DNA from: an uncultured Clostridia bacterium
GTDB taxonomy: Bacteria; Bacillota; Clostridia; Christensenellales; Borkfalkiaceae
Assembly (NCBI GenBank): GCA_947626105.1
Contig: CANQQY010000003.1
Coordinates: 106,893-170,892, forward strand
DNA: 64,000 nt
Direction: 5' to 3'
The notes below the pieces were generated by a model, which was not told the DNA's origin, made no database searches, and was given only the letters and a program-made list of their open reading frames with translations. Shown in pieces: positions 17,640 to 25,515 of this stretch. Every line of letters begins with the position of its first letter. The stretch's first letter is position 1. The position numbers and the translations under genes were made by a program.

Positions 17640-17960
17640 GCAGAAAGACCTGCCCCCTTTGAAGGGGGCGGGTGGCGCGTGAAGCGCGGCAGGTGGGGGT
17701 TGCCTTGTCGCCCCTTATAGGGGAGATGTCGCGAACGCAGTGAGTGACAGAGGGGTTTCCGAAACCCCTTTCCCTCACTACGTTCGGACTTCCCCTAAGA
17801 GGGGCAGCAAGGGGGTGCTGTGTAACACTTCCCCTAAGAGGGGCAGCGAGCCCCCCCATCCGTCTTTGCGGGCGCAAAGCCACCTCCCCCCGTAGGGGGT
17901 AGGGCTTGCAGAACGCTTTGCTTCATCTTCGGAAAACGGGGGCGCTGGGAGGCAACTTTG
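17640..17960. repeat. R1-family repeat array
   Basis: The gap 17584-18094 carries a terminator and then several R1 blocks: GCCCCCTTTGAAGGGGGC hairpin, GGTGGCGCGTGAAGCGC, TAGGGGAGATGTCGCG, GTGAGTGACAGAGG, GGGGTTTCCGAAACCCC, CTTCCCCTAAGAGGGGCAGC (present twice). No coding potential beyond shadow frames. 17960-18053 is AT-rich promoter-proximal sequence. Confidence 0.85.
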
Positions 17961-18053
17961 CGCCTCCAAAAGGCAGGGGGAACATGCAAAAATCGCGCTG
18001 ATTTTGCAAAAAAATTTCATTCAAAACCGACACAAAACGCAAAAAATATGCTA

Positions 18054-18062
18054 TGATATAAT
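18054..18062 (+). promoter_or_regulatory. Extended -10 promoter of the helD-like gene
   Basis: TGATATAAT: TG, one base, TATAAT (18057-18062). No good -35 at the normal distance, so an extended -10 promoter is the best reading. ATG follows 33 bases later. Confidence 0.6.
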
Positions 18063-18094
18063 ATGATATGAAATAAGTTGAAAAAACGGAGAAA

Positions 18095-20461
18095 ATGTCT
18101 CAAATGGACAAGCATGCAGCCGAAGAGCTTTTAAGCCCGAAGAAAAATGCGGATAAAGCGTGGTATCTTTCTCTTCTCGACGCGGACAAGCAGACCTTGT
18201 ACGAGGAAGAGCATCTCACCGCGCTTTTGAAAATGCTTCGTTTCGTCTATATTGCTCGGCTGCTTAGCAGGATCTCCTCATTCAAAGCCGAGGCGGACGC
18301 GATCCGTGCGCGGGAGGATTACGGCGCGGAGGACTATCGTGCGCTCCTCGAAAAAAAGGCGCAGATCGCCGCCGAGTATAAAAAGCTCAATTCCTACAAA
18401 TGTTTTTTCTCCGAGCCCTACTTTGCGCGTATGGACGTCGTGGACGCGGAAGAGGGGTACAACAGCTATTACATCGGCAAAAAGGGGGACGTCCGTCTTG
18501 AAATCGTGGACTGGCGCGCGCCGCTTGCCGTCAAATATTATCAGAGGAGCCGCGTCAGTTTTCACATCAACGATTACGGCTACCGAACGGTGCTCCGCCG
18601 TGCGCTCTCCGTGAAGAGCGGCAAGCTCATCGACTATAAAAACGAGTATCTGTCCGTCAAGGATGTTTTGACGGAAGAGGAGATCGCGGGGCGGGATGAG
18701 GAGATCCTGTTCGATCCATACCTCCGCTCCATCATCAAGAGCCGCAAGGACGATACGCACATCCGCGACATCATCCGCACCATTCAGGAACAGCAGTTCG
18801 AGGTGATCACGCGTCCCGAGCGGGAGAGTTTCGTCCTGCAAGGCTGTGCGGGCAGCGGGAAAACGATGATCCTTCTGCACCGTCTTAGCTACCTCATGTA
18901 CAATAACGAGTCGCTCTCCCCGCACGACGTCCTCGTGATCACGCCTTCCGACTCCTTCAACGCGTTTATCGACGAGCTTGCGCAGGTGCTGGAACTTCAA
19001 AAAGTCAAGACGACGACGCTCAAAAATTATTTCTTTCAAGCGCTCCTTAGGGACGGGATCGACCTCGAAAGCCATCTTACGGACGAGCGCGAGAGCGAGG
19101 AGTATCTCACCTATCTGTATTCTCCCCGCTTCACGGCGGAGATGCAGGAGCGCGTCGAAAAGCTGTTTTCGGGGATCTACGGGCTGTTTACGGGGCGGGA
19201 ATGCCGCGAGGTTGCCGAGCAGATCCTCGCCGACTGCGCAAGGCGGCAGCAGATCTATACGCGCGTGAAGAACGCTTCCGTCCGCGTGCGCCGCGCCGTT
19301 CTCGGCGAACTCAAAGACAATAAAGAGGGGGGATTTTACTTTACAAAACCCTTCCGCGCCCTGATGAGCGCCTTTACCGTCTCCGAGGATTTCCTGCGCT
19401 ACGCGTTGGAGGAGCCTTCCCGCACGCCCGATTACTTCTTCCGCCAATTTGTGGAATTTTACCGTGCGATCCGCCAGATCACGCCGTCCGCACAAAGAGT
19501 GTTCGAAGAGGCGCGGCACGATCTTGCCTCTCTCACCGAAGCGGTGGGGCGGGAGATCGCGGATCTCAAACGATATAAGATCCGCCGTGCGGAGGGGGAA
19601 GTTCTGACGTATGCCGAACGGATCGCCCGGCGCGAGGAGCTCATTTCGGAAGCGGAGAGGACGTCGGCAGCGATTTCGGAAATGGAAGAGGGCGTCGATC
19701 TCATGGAAGAGCTCTTCTCCGTGATCCGCGGCGGTGCGTGCTCCGAACTCGGCAAATGCCGCGACAGCGTCGATATTGCCCGCTGGCTGTACCGCGAGAC
19801 GGTAAAAAAGGTCAAACAGCGGTTTCATCTCAAAGGCGTCTATCCCTCGGACGGCTATGCGCTCTTGTACGTTCTCTCCGTGGCGGGGAGAAAGATCATG
19901 CCGCGGTACGGTCTGGTGTTCGTGGACGAGGGGCAGGACGTCTCGGAAGGGGAGTATGAGCTCCTCCGCCGCATCCATTCGGACGCCGCTTTCAACGTAT
20001 TCGGCGATCTCAAACAGAACATCACGCCCTTCCGCGGCGTGAAGAGCTGGGAATCGCTGCACTGTGCGGAATACTCCCTCGACCAAAACTACCGCAACAC
20101 GAACGAGATCGTGGATTTTGTCTCGGGCGTGCTCGACGTGGACATGAAGCCGATCGGCTTGCAGGGGGATCCCGTCGTTAAACTCAAATTGAGACAGGTG
20201 AGCGGATTTTTCCGTGAGAAGCAGGGGCTCAAAGCCGTTATCGCGCGGGAAGAATATCTGCCCCTCTTTGAAAAGCGCGGCTACCGCATGTTGAAGGAGA
20301 GCGGTAAGCTCTCAAAGACGAAGATCAACGTGATGAGCGTATATGAAAGCAAGGGGTTGGAATTTTCCGTCGTCGCCGTCTACGACAAGGGCATGACCGA
20401 GAACGAGAAATATATCGCCTATACGCGCGCGCTCAGCCGCTTGGCGGTGGTGGAGGAGTGA
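18095..20461 (+). CDS. helD: HelD-like RNA polymerase-recycling helicase (UvrD/Rep superfamily 1)
   Basis: 788 residues, close to Bacillus HelD (about 775). N-terminal coiled region about 20-120 (ARLLSRISSFKAEAD ... KKAQIAAEYKKL) corresponds to the arm that enters the RNA polymerase secondary channel. Motor motifs follow: Walker A GCAGSGKT about residue 249-256, Walker B/DEAD-type VFVDEGQDVSEGE, motif III FGDLKQNITPFRG, motif IV LDQNYRNTNEI, and motifs V/VI YESKGLEFSVV ... YIAYTRALSRL. Known role in Gram-positives: ATP-driven release of stalled RNA polymerase from DNA and nucleic acids. ATG 18095 is preceded by GGAG. It overlaps the HAD gene by one base (TGATG). Confidence 0.85.
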   Translation: MSQMDKHAAEELLSPKKNADKAWYLSLLDADKQTLYEEEHLTALLKMLRFVYIARLLSRISSFKAEADAIRAREDYGAEDYRALLEKKAQIAAEYKKLNSYKCFFSEPYFARMDVVDAEEGYNSYYIGKKGDVRLEIVDWRAPLAVKYYQRSRVSFHINDYGYRTVLRRALSVKSGKLIDYKNEYLSVKDVLTEEEIAGRDEEILFDPYLRSIIKSRKDDTHIRDIIRTIQEQQFEVITRPERESFVLQGCAGSGKTMILLHRLSYLMYNNESLSPHDVLVITPSDSFNAFIDELAQVLELQKVKTTTLKNYFFQALLRDGIDLESHLTDERESEEYLTYLYSPRFTAEMQERVEKLFSGIYGLFTGRECREVAEQILADCARRQQIYTRVKNASVRVRRAVLGELKDNKEGGFYFTKPFRALMSAFTVSEDFLRYALEEPSRTPDYFFRQFVEFYRAIRQITPSAQRVFEEARHDLASLTEAVGREIADLKRYKIRRAEGEVLTYAERIARREELISEAERTSAAISEMEEGVDLMEELFSVIRGGACSELGKCRDSVDIARWLYRETVKKVKQRFHLKGVYPSDGYALLYVLSVAGRKIMPRYGLVFVDEGQDVSEGEYELLRRIHSDAAFNVFGDLKQNITPFRGVKSWESLHCAEYSLDQNYRNTNEIVDFVSGVLDVDMKPIGLQGDPVVKLKLRQVSGFFREKQGLKAVIAREEYLPLFEKRGYRMLKESGKLSKTKINVMSVYESKGLEFSVVAVYDKGMTENEKYIAYTRALSRLAVVEE

Positions 20462-21138
20462 TGAAGGACGTCTTTTTGTTCGACCTCGACGAGACGCTCG
20501 TCGACTTTTCCCGTGCGGAGGAGACGAACTTTTTCAAAACCCTCGGCGATTTCGGGATCGCGGCGGACGGTGCGCTCTATGCGCGCTTTCACGCCATCAA
20601 CGACGGCCTCTGGAAATTGCTCGAGAGAGGCGGGATCGCGCGCGAGGAGCTCAAAATAAGGCGTTTTGAACAGCTCTTCGGGGAATGCGGGATCGCGGCG
20701 GATGGCGCCGCCGTCGCGGCGGCGTATTTTGGGAATTTCGAGGAGATCTGCTTTCCGTACCGCGGCGCACAGGAGCTTTTACAAAAACTTGCCGCGCGGG
20801 GGAGGATCTACCTTGTGACAAACGGCGGGGCGAGGATCCAACGCTCCCATGTGCGGCTCGCGGGCTTTGAGCCCTTTTTAAGCGGCGTCTTTATTTCCGA
20901 AGAGATCGGTTCCGACAAGCCCATGCCCGCGTTCGCCCGCTACGTCGAAAGCCATATCGAAAACTATGCACGGGAGCGCGCAGTTTGGGTCGGCGACAGT
21001 CTGACCTCGGACATGGTATGCGCAAAATCCGTCGGGATCGACTTCATTCTGTATGCCGCAAAGGGGATTCCGCAAGGCTTCAAGGACCCCGCCGCGGACA
21101 ATTACGACGAGCTGTACGGAATGCTTACGGCAATGTAA
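20461..21138 (+). CDS. HAD-superfamily phosphatase, YjjG-like nucleotidase
   Basis: 225 residues. HAD motif I FDLDETLVDF (nucleophile Asp8, acid Asp10), a helical cap about 20-95, motif II LVTNGG, motif III Lys in GSDKPMPA, motif IV VGDSLTSDM. The layout matches the YjjG/noncanonical pyrimidine nucleotidase subgroup that dephosphorylates nucleoside monophosphates; exact substrate is inference. The start overlaps the helD stop by one base with GGAGG upstream. The GTG at 20458 is closer to that site and less likely. Two hairpins follow the stop. Confidence 0.85.
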   Translation: MKDVFLFDLDETLVDFSRAEETNFFKTLGDFGIAADGALYARFHAINDGLWKLLERGGIAREELKIRRFEQLFGECGIAADGAAVAAAYFGNFEEICFPYRGAQELLQKLAARGRIYLVTNGGARIQRSHVRLAGFEPFLSGVFISEEIGSDKPMPAFARYVESHIENYARERAVWVGDSLTSDMVCAKSVGIDFILYAAKGIPQGFKDPAADNYDELYGMLTAM

Positions 21139-21165
21139 CCGCGTTTCATAGGAAAGGACATGAAA

Positions 21166-21196
21166 AACAGCGAGGAAATTTCCCCGCTGTTCTTTG
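21166..21196. terminator. Hairpin after the HAD gene
   Basis: AACAGCGAGGAAA / TTTCCCCGCTGTT, a 13-bp stem with one mismatch, then TCTTT. Acts as a terminator for the rightward genes; the A-rich left side lets it work in both directions. Confidence 0.7.
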
Positions 21197-21246
21197 GATA
21201 GAAAAGGCCTCCCCCTTCGGGGGGTATCCATAGAGATTCGGAATTC

Positions 21247-21276
21247 AGCGGTTTGGCAATTTGTCAGACCGCTTTT
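21247..21276. terminator. Second hairpin between convergent genes
   Basis: AGCGGT ... ACCGCT with an imperfect inner stem and TTTT on the right. Lies 13 bases beyond the end of the leftward nuclease-fusion gene and can serve either direction. Confidence 0.55.
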
Positions 21277-21288
21277 ATGTGTCGCATA

Positions 21289-23400
21289 TCAGATCATCGA
21301 CGCAGTATGAACAGTTACATATTCGGTTGCCGAAACACTTTCTTTCAACCGTTCTATGTCTTGCTCTGAAGCGTGTCCGCTCGTATGCAGAGTGCGTTCC
21401 GTGAGCCCCAATGCTTGCGCTTGCGCCAAAAATGTTTTAACGTCGTCGTGTTCGCGATAGCCGCTCCACATAGAATAGATAAGGAGTCCACCGTCCAAGT
21501 TTATTTTTTCGGCAAGTTTTTTAAGGTAGCCGAGCATAGACGGGCGGACGAGCATAACAAACGGCTTGTTCTTGGCAATTCCTGCGAGTCCGCGCTTTTG
21601 CTCAAATTCAAAGAACATATCTTTGCGTTTCCCTTGCACACGCCACGGGGTAAAAGCATACACGTCATCAAAGACGTCCGGGCGGGGGATCTTTCCGCCC
21701 GCCGCTCGCGCAAGCGTAGCGGTATATATATCCTCGTAAAATATCCTTCCGCTCCGTTTGGCGGCACGATAAATGCTCACAATTCGGTCGATATTAGATG
21801 CAGACTGCAAGACAAATATGGGTTTTTCCGTAGCCGAGAACAGTTCAGCCGCACGATCTTCAAGTTCGCGTTCGGAAAAACATGGCTTGCCGCTCCCAAG
21901 ATTCGTGCCTTCGGAAATCAGCGTATCGACGCGGTTCGGAAGGCGAGCGAAGAGCTCATCGCTGTTTTTTCTGCCGTGAAAGCGGAAGTCGCCTGTATAG
22001 AGAATGCTTTTGCCGCCCGCCTCAAAGAGAAGCATATAACTGTCAAACGCCGAATGGTCGCAAAGGAAGGGCGTGATCTTGATTTTGCCGACATGAAACG
22101 GTTTGCCGTTTCCATATGCAGCAATATTATTCGGAAGGGGTTTTCCGTTGTAGTCGTCCATCGCTTCGAGAATGCGGCGTGCGCCCGCGCCGATATAGAT
22201 CGGGCAGTCTTTCTTTTGTTCGATAAGCCCCGCATGGTCGGCGTGATAATGGCTTATGACGACCGCGTCGTATCTTTCTTGCAGCACCGCCTTTTCGGTC
22301 TCGCTCAGTTCTTCACCGCCGTCGAGTGCCTTCCCGAGTTCTACCAAAAGTTTTGTTTCCCCGTATTCAATTTCAATAAGATTTTCCCCGATCTTATCCT
22401 TCCCGCGGAGTATGTTGTAGACGAGCGTAGGATTTTCGGCTTTGCACTCTTGCGGCGCGTTGGTTTCGAGATATACCTTTTCGATGCGGCTGTCTGACGG
22501 GCAATACGCCTTGCCCGCGCCTATGACGTTGTCGGAAAAAACAAACTGCACCTTTGCTCCCGTAATTGTTTCGGGGGAGAGATCGGAAGGGTACGGCTTC
22601 CCGAAGATTTTGCAGAGCAAACGGATCGTTTCGCAGGCTTCGGTTTTGCGGACGGCGATGAGCGGGCTGTCTAAATAGCCGAGATAATCTCTTTCATGAT
22701 CCTCGATCCCGGACTTCCCCCAAAGAGCCTGCGGCGAGGATTTTAATTCCGTGAAAAGCAATGTGTAGCCGCTCGTTTCCCTACGCAATCCCAAGAGGTC
22801 GAATCTTCCGTGCAAGCCGTTTTGCGCGGCAAACCGTTCCGAATATTCCAAATCGTAATATGTCAAACGTTCATCCAGAAAATAACTCGCCCATAGTTGC
22901 TGCTGTCGGTCTTTTTCGAGAAGGAAGGGCTTCTCGCGTCTGTTAATTGAAACGCCGAACGCACGATCTTTCTTTTCCGTATTGAAAAAATCGTCGATCA
23001 ATCCCCGATATATTTCCAGAATTTCCTTGATTTCGGCCAAGTTGCACTTTTCCAACGAAAACAGAATCATGTTTTGCGCCGAATTCACCGAATCACCGCA
23101 AAATCGGGAAGTATCAACATGCAAATGATTGAGCCGTTCGAGAATGAACTCATAATTTTCCGAAAATCGTGCGTGACGGAAATCAAACTCACCGACAATG
23201 CCATCCCGCGTAGAGCGAATGCGCAAAAGTTGATGACAATGGTAATAGAGCGTTGCCGCATTGCCGCGAAAGCACAGCGCAACGCTCTTTGTGCCGTTTT
23301 TCAGGTTGTCAAGCACATAGTTTGCAATATAATCTCTTGTAGGCGAGGAGGTTTCAAAGAAATCGCGAACGCTTCCTCTCAAAACACGGCTGTGATTCAT
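21289..23400 (-). CDS. Fusion of a PD-(D/E)XK-like domain with a beta-CASP metallo-beta-lactamase nuclease
   Basis: 703 residues; ATG at 23400 with AGGAA 8 bases upstream. Residues about 1-310 are not a standard RNase J part. They contain GRFDLLGL ... LLFTELKSS, giving Asp201 and Glu218-x-Lys220, the spacing of a PD-(D/E)XK nuclease core. Residues about 323-703 are a metallo-beta-lactamase plus beta-CASP domain: metal motif HYHADH (His384, His386, Asp388, His389), LYTGDFRFHGR (motif 4 Asp), and HTSGHAS near the C-terminus (beta-CASP motif C). Known beta-CASP proteins are RNases or DNases. The pairing of two nuclease folds suggests nucleic-acid defence or repair; that is inference. It lies downstream of rubrerythrin and patatin genes in the same direction. 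Confidence 0.8.
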   Translation of the reverse strand: MNHSRVLRGSVRDFFETSSPTRDYIANYVLDNLKNGTKSVALCFRGNAATLYYHCHQLLRIRSTRDGIVGEFDFRHARFSENYEFILERLNHLHVDTSRFCGDSVNSAQNMILFSLEKCNLAEIKEILEIYRGLIDDFFNTEKKDRAFGVSINRREKPFLLEKDRQQQLWASYFLDERLTYYDLEYSERFAAQNGLHGRFDLLGLRRETSGYTLLFTELKSSPQALWGKSGIEDHERDYLGYLDSPLIAVRKTEACETIRLLCKIFGKPYPSDLSPETITGAKVQFVFSDNVIGAGKAYCPSDSRIEKVYLETNAPQECKAENPTLVYNILRGKDKIGENLIEIEYGETKLLVELGKALDGGEELSETEKAVLQERYDAVVISHYHADHAGLIEQKKDCPIYIGAGARRILEAMDDYNGKPLPNNIAAYGNGKPFHVGKIKITPFLCDHSAFDSYMLLFEAGGKSILYTGDFRFHGRKNSDELFARLPNRVDTLISEGTNLGSGKPCFSERELEDRAAELFSATEKPIFVLQSASNIDRIVSIYRAAKRSGRIFYEDIYTATLARAAGGKIPRPDVFDDVYAFTPWRVQGKRKDMFFEFEQKRGLAGIAKNKPFVMLVRPSMLGYLKKLAEKINLDGGLLIYSMWSGYREHDDVKTFLAQAQALGLTERTLHTSGHASEQDIERLKESVSATEYVTVHTASMI

Positions 23401-23404
23401 GCCC

Positions 23405-23478
23405 GTTTCCTATGGGTCGTCACGCTGCCCTTGCAAGGGGCCCTGCGGCCACTTCCCCTAAGAGGAGAAGCAAGTGGA
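23405..23478. repeat. Short R1-type repeat
   Basis: GCCCTTGCAAGGGGCCCTG and CACTTCCCCTAAGAGGAGAAGCAAG fill the gap between the patatin and nuclease-fusion genes; related to R1 blocks elsewhere. Confidence 0.6.
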
Positions 23479-23481
23479 GCG

Positions 23482-24342
23482 CTACGCGTACAAACCCTTT
23501 TCCCGTAAAAATTCTTTGATCTTTTGACCGTCGGCATAGCCTTTTTCGTACAGCTTTTTCAGCGATTCCCTGTCCTTGTGGAGCGTATCCACGCCGCAAG
23601 TATCGTCGGGCGAGATGATCGCAAGTTTCCCTTGTTTTGCATATTCCCGCGCAGCAGCGACGCCTTCGTTATAATGTTGCGCCCGAAGGGTGAGTTGCTC
23701 CGCCGCTTTGGGATACTTTTTCCGGATCCGCTTTGCAAGTTTTGCATCGAACCCTTGCTCCCGCGGCTTGTCCGCGGGTTTTGTCAGGATCAGGACGACA
23801 AGATCGCAGCCGAGTTCAAACGCCTTTTCGACGGGGACGGGATTGCCGAGCGCGCCGTCGTAATACGGCTTTCCGTCGATAAAGTATGGCTTATTGATAA
23901 ACGGGATCGAAGAGGACGCTTTGAGCGGCGCATAGTTATCCTGTGAAAGCGAGTTTTTATCGAAATAGGTCGCCTCTCCCGTGACGGCGTCGGTCGCGAT
24001 CACGATATATTCGGCGGGATTGTCGCGCAGGGCGGGATAGTCCAGCGGGTTTTCTCCGTCGCTGTTCGAAAGCGTTCCATAGACGTAATCCACATCGAAA
24101 AACCCTTTCCCGCAGATAAAATTGCGCAAACTTGCGTATTGTTTGCGGAAGGCGTATTCCGTATAAAATGTATAATTTCTTCCGCGCTGCCGTGCAAGGA
24201 AAGAAGCCAAATTTGCGCTTCCCGCCGAGATGGCGAGCGCAAGATCGAACTCTATCGCATTGTCTTGGCAATAGTCAAGCACACCCGTCGCATAAATCCC
24301 GCGGAAACCGCCGCCGACATCGATCACGCCAATTTTCATCAT
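23482..24342 (-). CDS. Patatin-like phospholipase, YjjU-type
   Basis: 286 residues. Oxyanion-hole glycines GGGFRGIYATG at residues about 10-20, nucleophile segment ALAISAGSAN (Ser in xxSxG, the usual first Gly replaced by Ala), and catalytic Asp in YYDGALGNPVP. Family members hydrolyse acyl esters of lipids; YjjU-type proteins are cytoplasmic and their substrate is unknown. Two ATGs are adjacent (24342, 24339); the GGGAG spacing slightly favours 24339. Upstream by 73 bases is rubrerythrin in the same direction; downstream by 81 bases of repeat is the nuclease fusion. Confidence 0.85.
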   Translation of the reverse strand: MMKIGVIDVGGGFRGIYATGVLDYCQDNAIEFDLALAISAGSANLASFLARQRGRNYTFYTEYAFRKQYASLRNFICGKGFFDVDYVYGTLSNSDGENPLDYPALRDNPAEYIVIATDAVTGEATYFDKNSLSQDNYAPLKASSSIPFINKPYFIDGKPYYDGALGNPVPVEKAFELGCDLVVLILTKPADKPREQGFDAKLAKRIRKKYPKAAEQLTLRAQHYNEGVAAAREYAKQGKLAIISPDDTCGVDTLHKDRESLKKLYEKGYADGQKIKEFLREKGLYA

Positions 24343-24383
24343 AGATCTCCCGTTCGTTTCTTGATTTCAAAGCCTTTGCGATT

Positions 24384-24408
24384 CCGCCCGAGGTGCTCCC
24401 TCGGGCGG
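24384..24408. other. Strong hairpin between rubrerythrin and patatin genes
   Basis: CCGCCCGAGG, loop TGCTC, CCTCGGGCGG: a perfect 10-bp GC stem just after the rubrerythrin stop. No T run on the transcribed strand, so it may stabilise or attenuate the message rather than terminate it. Confidence 0.7.
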
Positions 24409-24415
24409 CGGAAAC

Positions 24416-24958
24416 TCAATAATTCTCTTTCTTGACTTCGAAATAGGCTTGCGGGTGCTTGCAGACGGGGCAGATCTCGGGCGCCTTGGTGCCGACGACG
24501 ATATGTCCGCAGTTGCGGCATTCCCACACCGTCACGCCGCTCTTTTCAAAGACTTGTTTTTTCTCGACGTTGTTTAGAAGGGCGCGGTAACGCTCCTCGT
24601 GCGCTTTTTCGATGGCGGCGACCCCGCGCATCTGGGCGGCGAGCTCATGGAAGCCCTCTTCGTCCGCTTCCTTCGCCATACGGTCGTACATATCCGTCCA
24701 TTCGTAGTTTTCGCCCTCGGCGGCATGGAGAAGATTTTCCTCCGTGGAACCGAGCTCTCCGAGCGCCTTAAACCAAAGTTTGGCGTGCTCTTTCTCGTTT
24801 TCCGCCGTCTGCAAGAAGAGCGCGGCGATCTGCTCGTAGCCCGCTTTCTTCGCAACGGACGCGAAATAGGTGTATTTGTTCCTCGCCTGCGATTCCCCCG
24901 CAAACGCTTCCCAAAGATTCTTTTCGGTCTTGGTGCCGGAGTAAGGATTTTTTGCCAT
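24416..24958 (-). CDS. rbr: Rubrerythrin
   Basis: 180 residues, the usual length. Ferritin-like diiron domain about 1-140 with ligands in [29 protein letters not shown] and [10 protein letters not shown]-terminal rubredoxin-like Fe(SCys)4 domain [10 protein letters not shown] ... [11 protein letters not shown]. Reduces hydrogen peroxide in the cytoplasm of anaerobes. AGGAG ribosome site and consensus promoter upstream. Downstream genes in the same direction may be partly co-transcribed. Confidence 0.97.
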   Translation of the reverse strand: MAKNPYSGTKTEKNLWEAFAGESQARNKYTYFASVAKKAGYEQIAALFLQTAENEKEHAKLWFKALGELGSTEENLLHAAEGENYEWTDMYDRMAKEADEEGFHELAAQMRGVAAIEKAHEERYRALLNNVEKKQVFEKSGVTVWECRNCGHIVVGTKAPEICPVCKHPQAYFEVKKENY

Positions 24959-24991
24959 AGTTTTTTCTCCTTTGATAGATTTTCTGATGAA

Positions 24992-25020
24992 AGTATACCA
25001 AATCCGCCGTGCCCTGTCAA
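24992..25020 (-). promoter_or_regulatory. Promoter of rbr
   Basis: Reverse strand TTGACA (25020-25015), 17 bases, TATACT (24997-24992). No obvious PerR-box dyad next to it. Confidence 0.88.
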
Positions 25021-25054
25021 GAGTGTTTTTTTGAATTCGGGAGCCGAAAATCTT

Positions 25055-25158
25055 GCTTCCCCTTGTAGGGGAAGTACCCGCGCAGCGGGGGATAGGGTTT
25101 TGGGAAACCCCTCAGTCACCCTGCGGTGACGGCTCCCCTACAAGGGGAGCCGAGGTGG
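25055..25158. repeat. R1-family repeat block
   Basis: CTTCCCCTTGTAGGGGAAG hairpin, GTGACGGCTCCCCTACAAGGGGAGC hairpin-type blocks in the 557-base gap 24959-25515, which otherwise holds the rbr promoter, an R2 element, a 20-bp tandem repeat and the parE promoter. Confidence 0.75.
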
Positions 25159-25165
25159 TAGGGCG

Positions 25166-25260
25166 GCGTCATCCTGAGGGAGCTTTGCGACCGAAGGATC
25201 CCGAGGAACGGAGTCCGGATTTTCATTCTCGGGATTCTTCGCTACGCTCAGAATGACGCG
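25166..25260. repeat. R2 element with inverted ends
   Basis: Begins GCGTCATCCTGAG and ends CTCAGAATGACGCG, near-perfect terminal inverted repeats of about 13 bp. Interior carries the inverted pair ATCCCGAGGA ... TCTCGGGAT. Related copies at 38681-38780, 45735-46115 and 63471-63600. Confidence 0.85.
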
Positions 25261-25340
25261 GGGGCGTGCAGAATGACGCGGGGGCGTGCAGAATGACGCG
25301 GGGGCGTGCAGAATGACGCGGGGGCGTGCAGAATGACGCG
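25251..25340. repeat. 20-bp tandem repeat, 4.5 copies
   Basis: The unit GGGGCGTGCAGAATGACGCG occurs four times without a change at 25261-25340, preceded by half a unit (25251-25260). The unit includes the R2 terminal sequence, so the array seems to have grown from the end of the adjacent R2 copy. Confidence 0.95.
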
Positions 25341-25454
25341 TCGGGGGCGCCGAGGAAAGGCCTACCCCTTCGGGGGGGAGGCTCCGCCGCAGGCGGTGGT
25401 GGGGGATCGGAACCGCCGCATTACCGCTTTTTCCACAAAATATGGCGGAAATAT

Positions 25455-25483
25455 TTGCACATGACCGCAAAATGTGCTATAAT
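25455..25483 (+). promoter_or_regulatory. Promoter of parE-parC
   Basis: TTGCAC (25455-25460), 17 bases, TATAAT (25478-25483). Predicted start of transcription near 25490, which rules out the in-frame ATG at 25489 unless leaderless and favours 25516. Confidence 0.82.
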
Positions 25484-25515
25484 ATAAAATGAAAAAATCT
25501 GCAAAAGAGGTATCT

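Noticed and set aside
21501..22497. Forward frames inside the nuclease-fusion gene
   Set aside because: They are opposite-strand shadows with no family features.
25251..25340. 20-bp tandem array as a CRISPR or iteron origin
   Set aside because: Contiguous units without spacers, derived from the adjacent R2 end; no replication initiator gene nearby.
25489..25515. Upstream ATG of parE at 25489
   Set aside because: It lies at the predicted transcription start without RBS, while 25516 has GAGG at good spacing and matches the family start. A leaderless start cannot be fully excluded.
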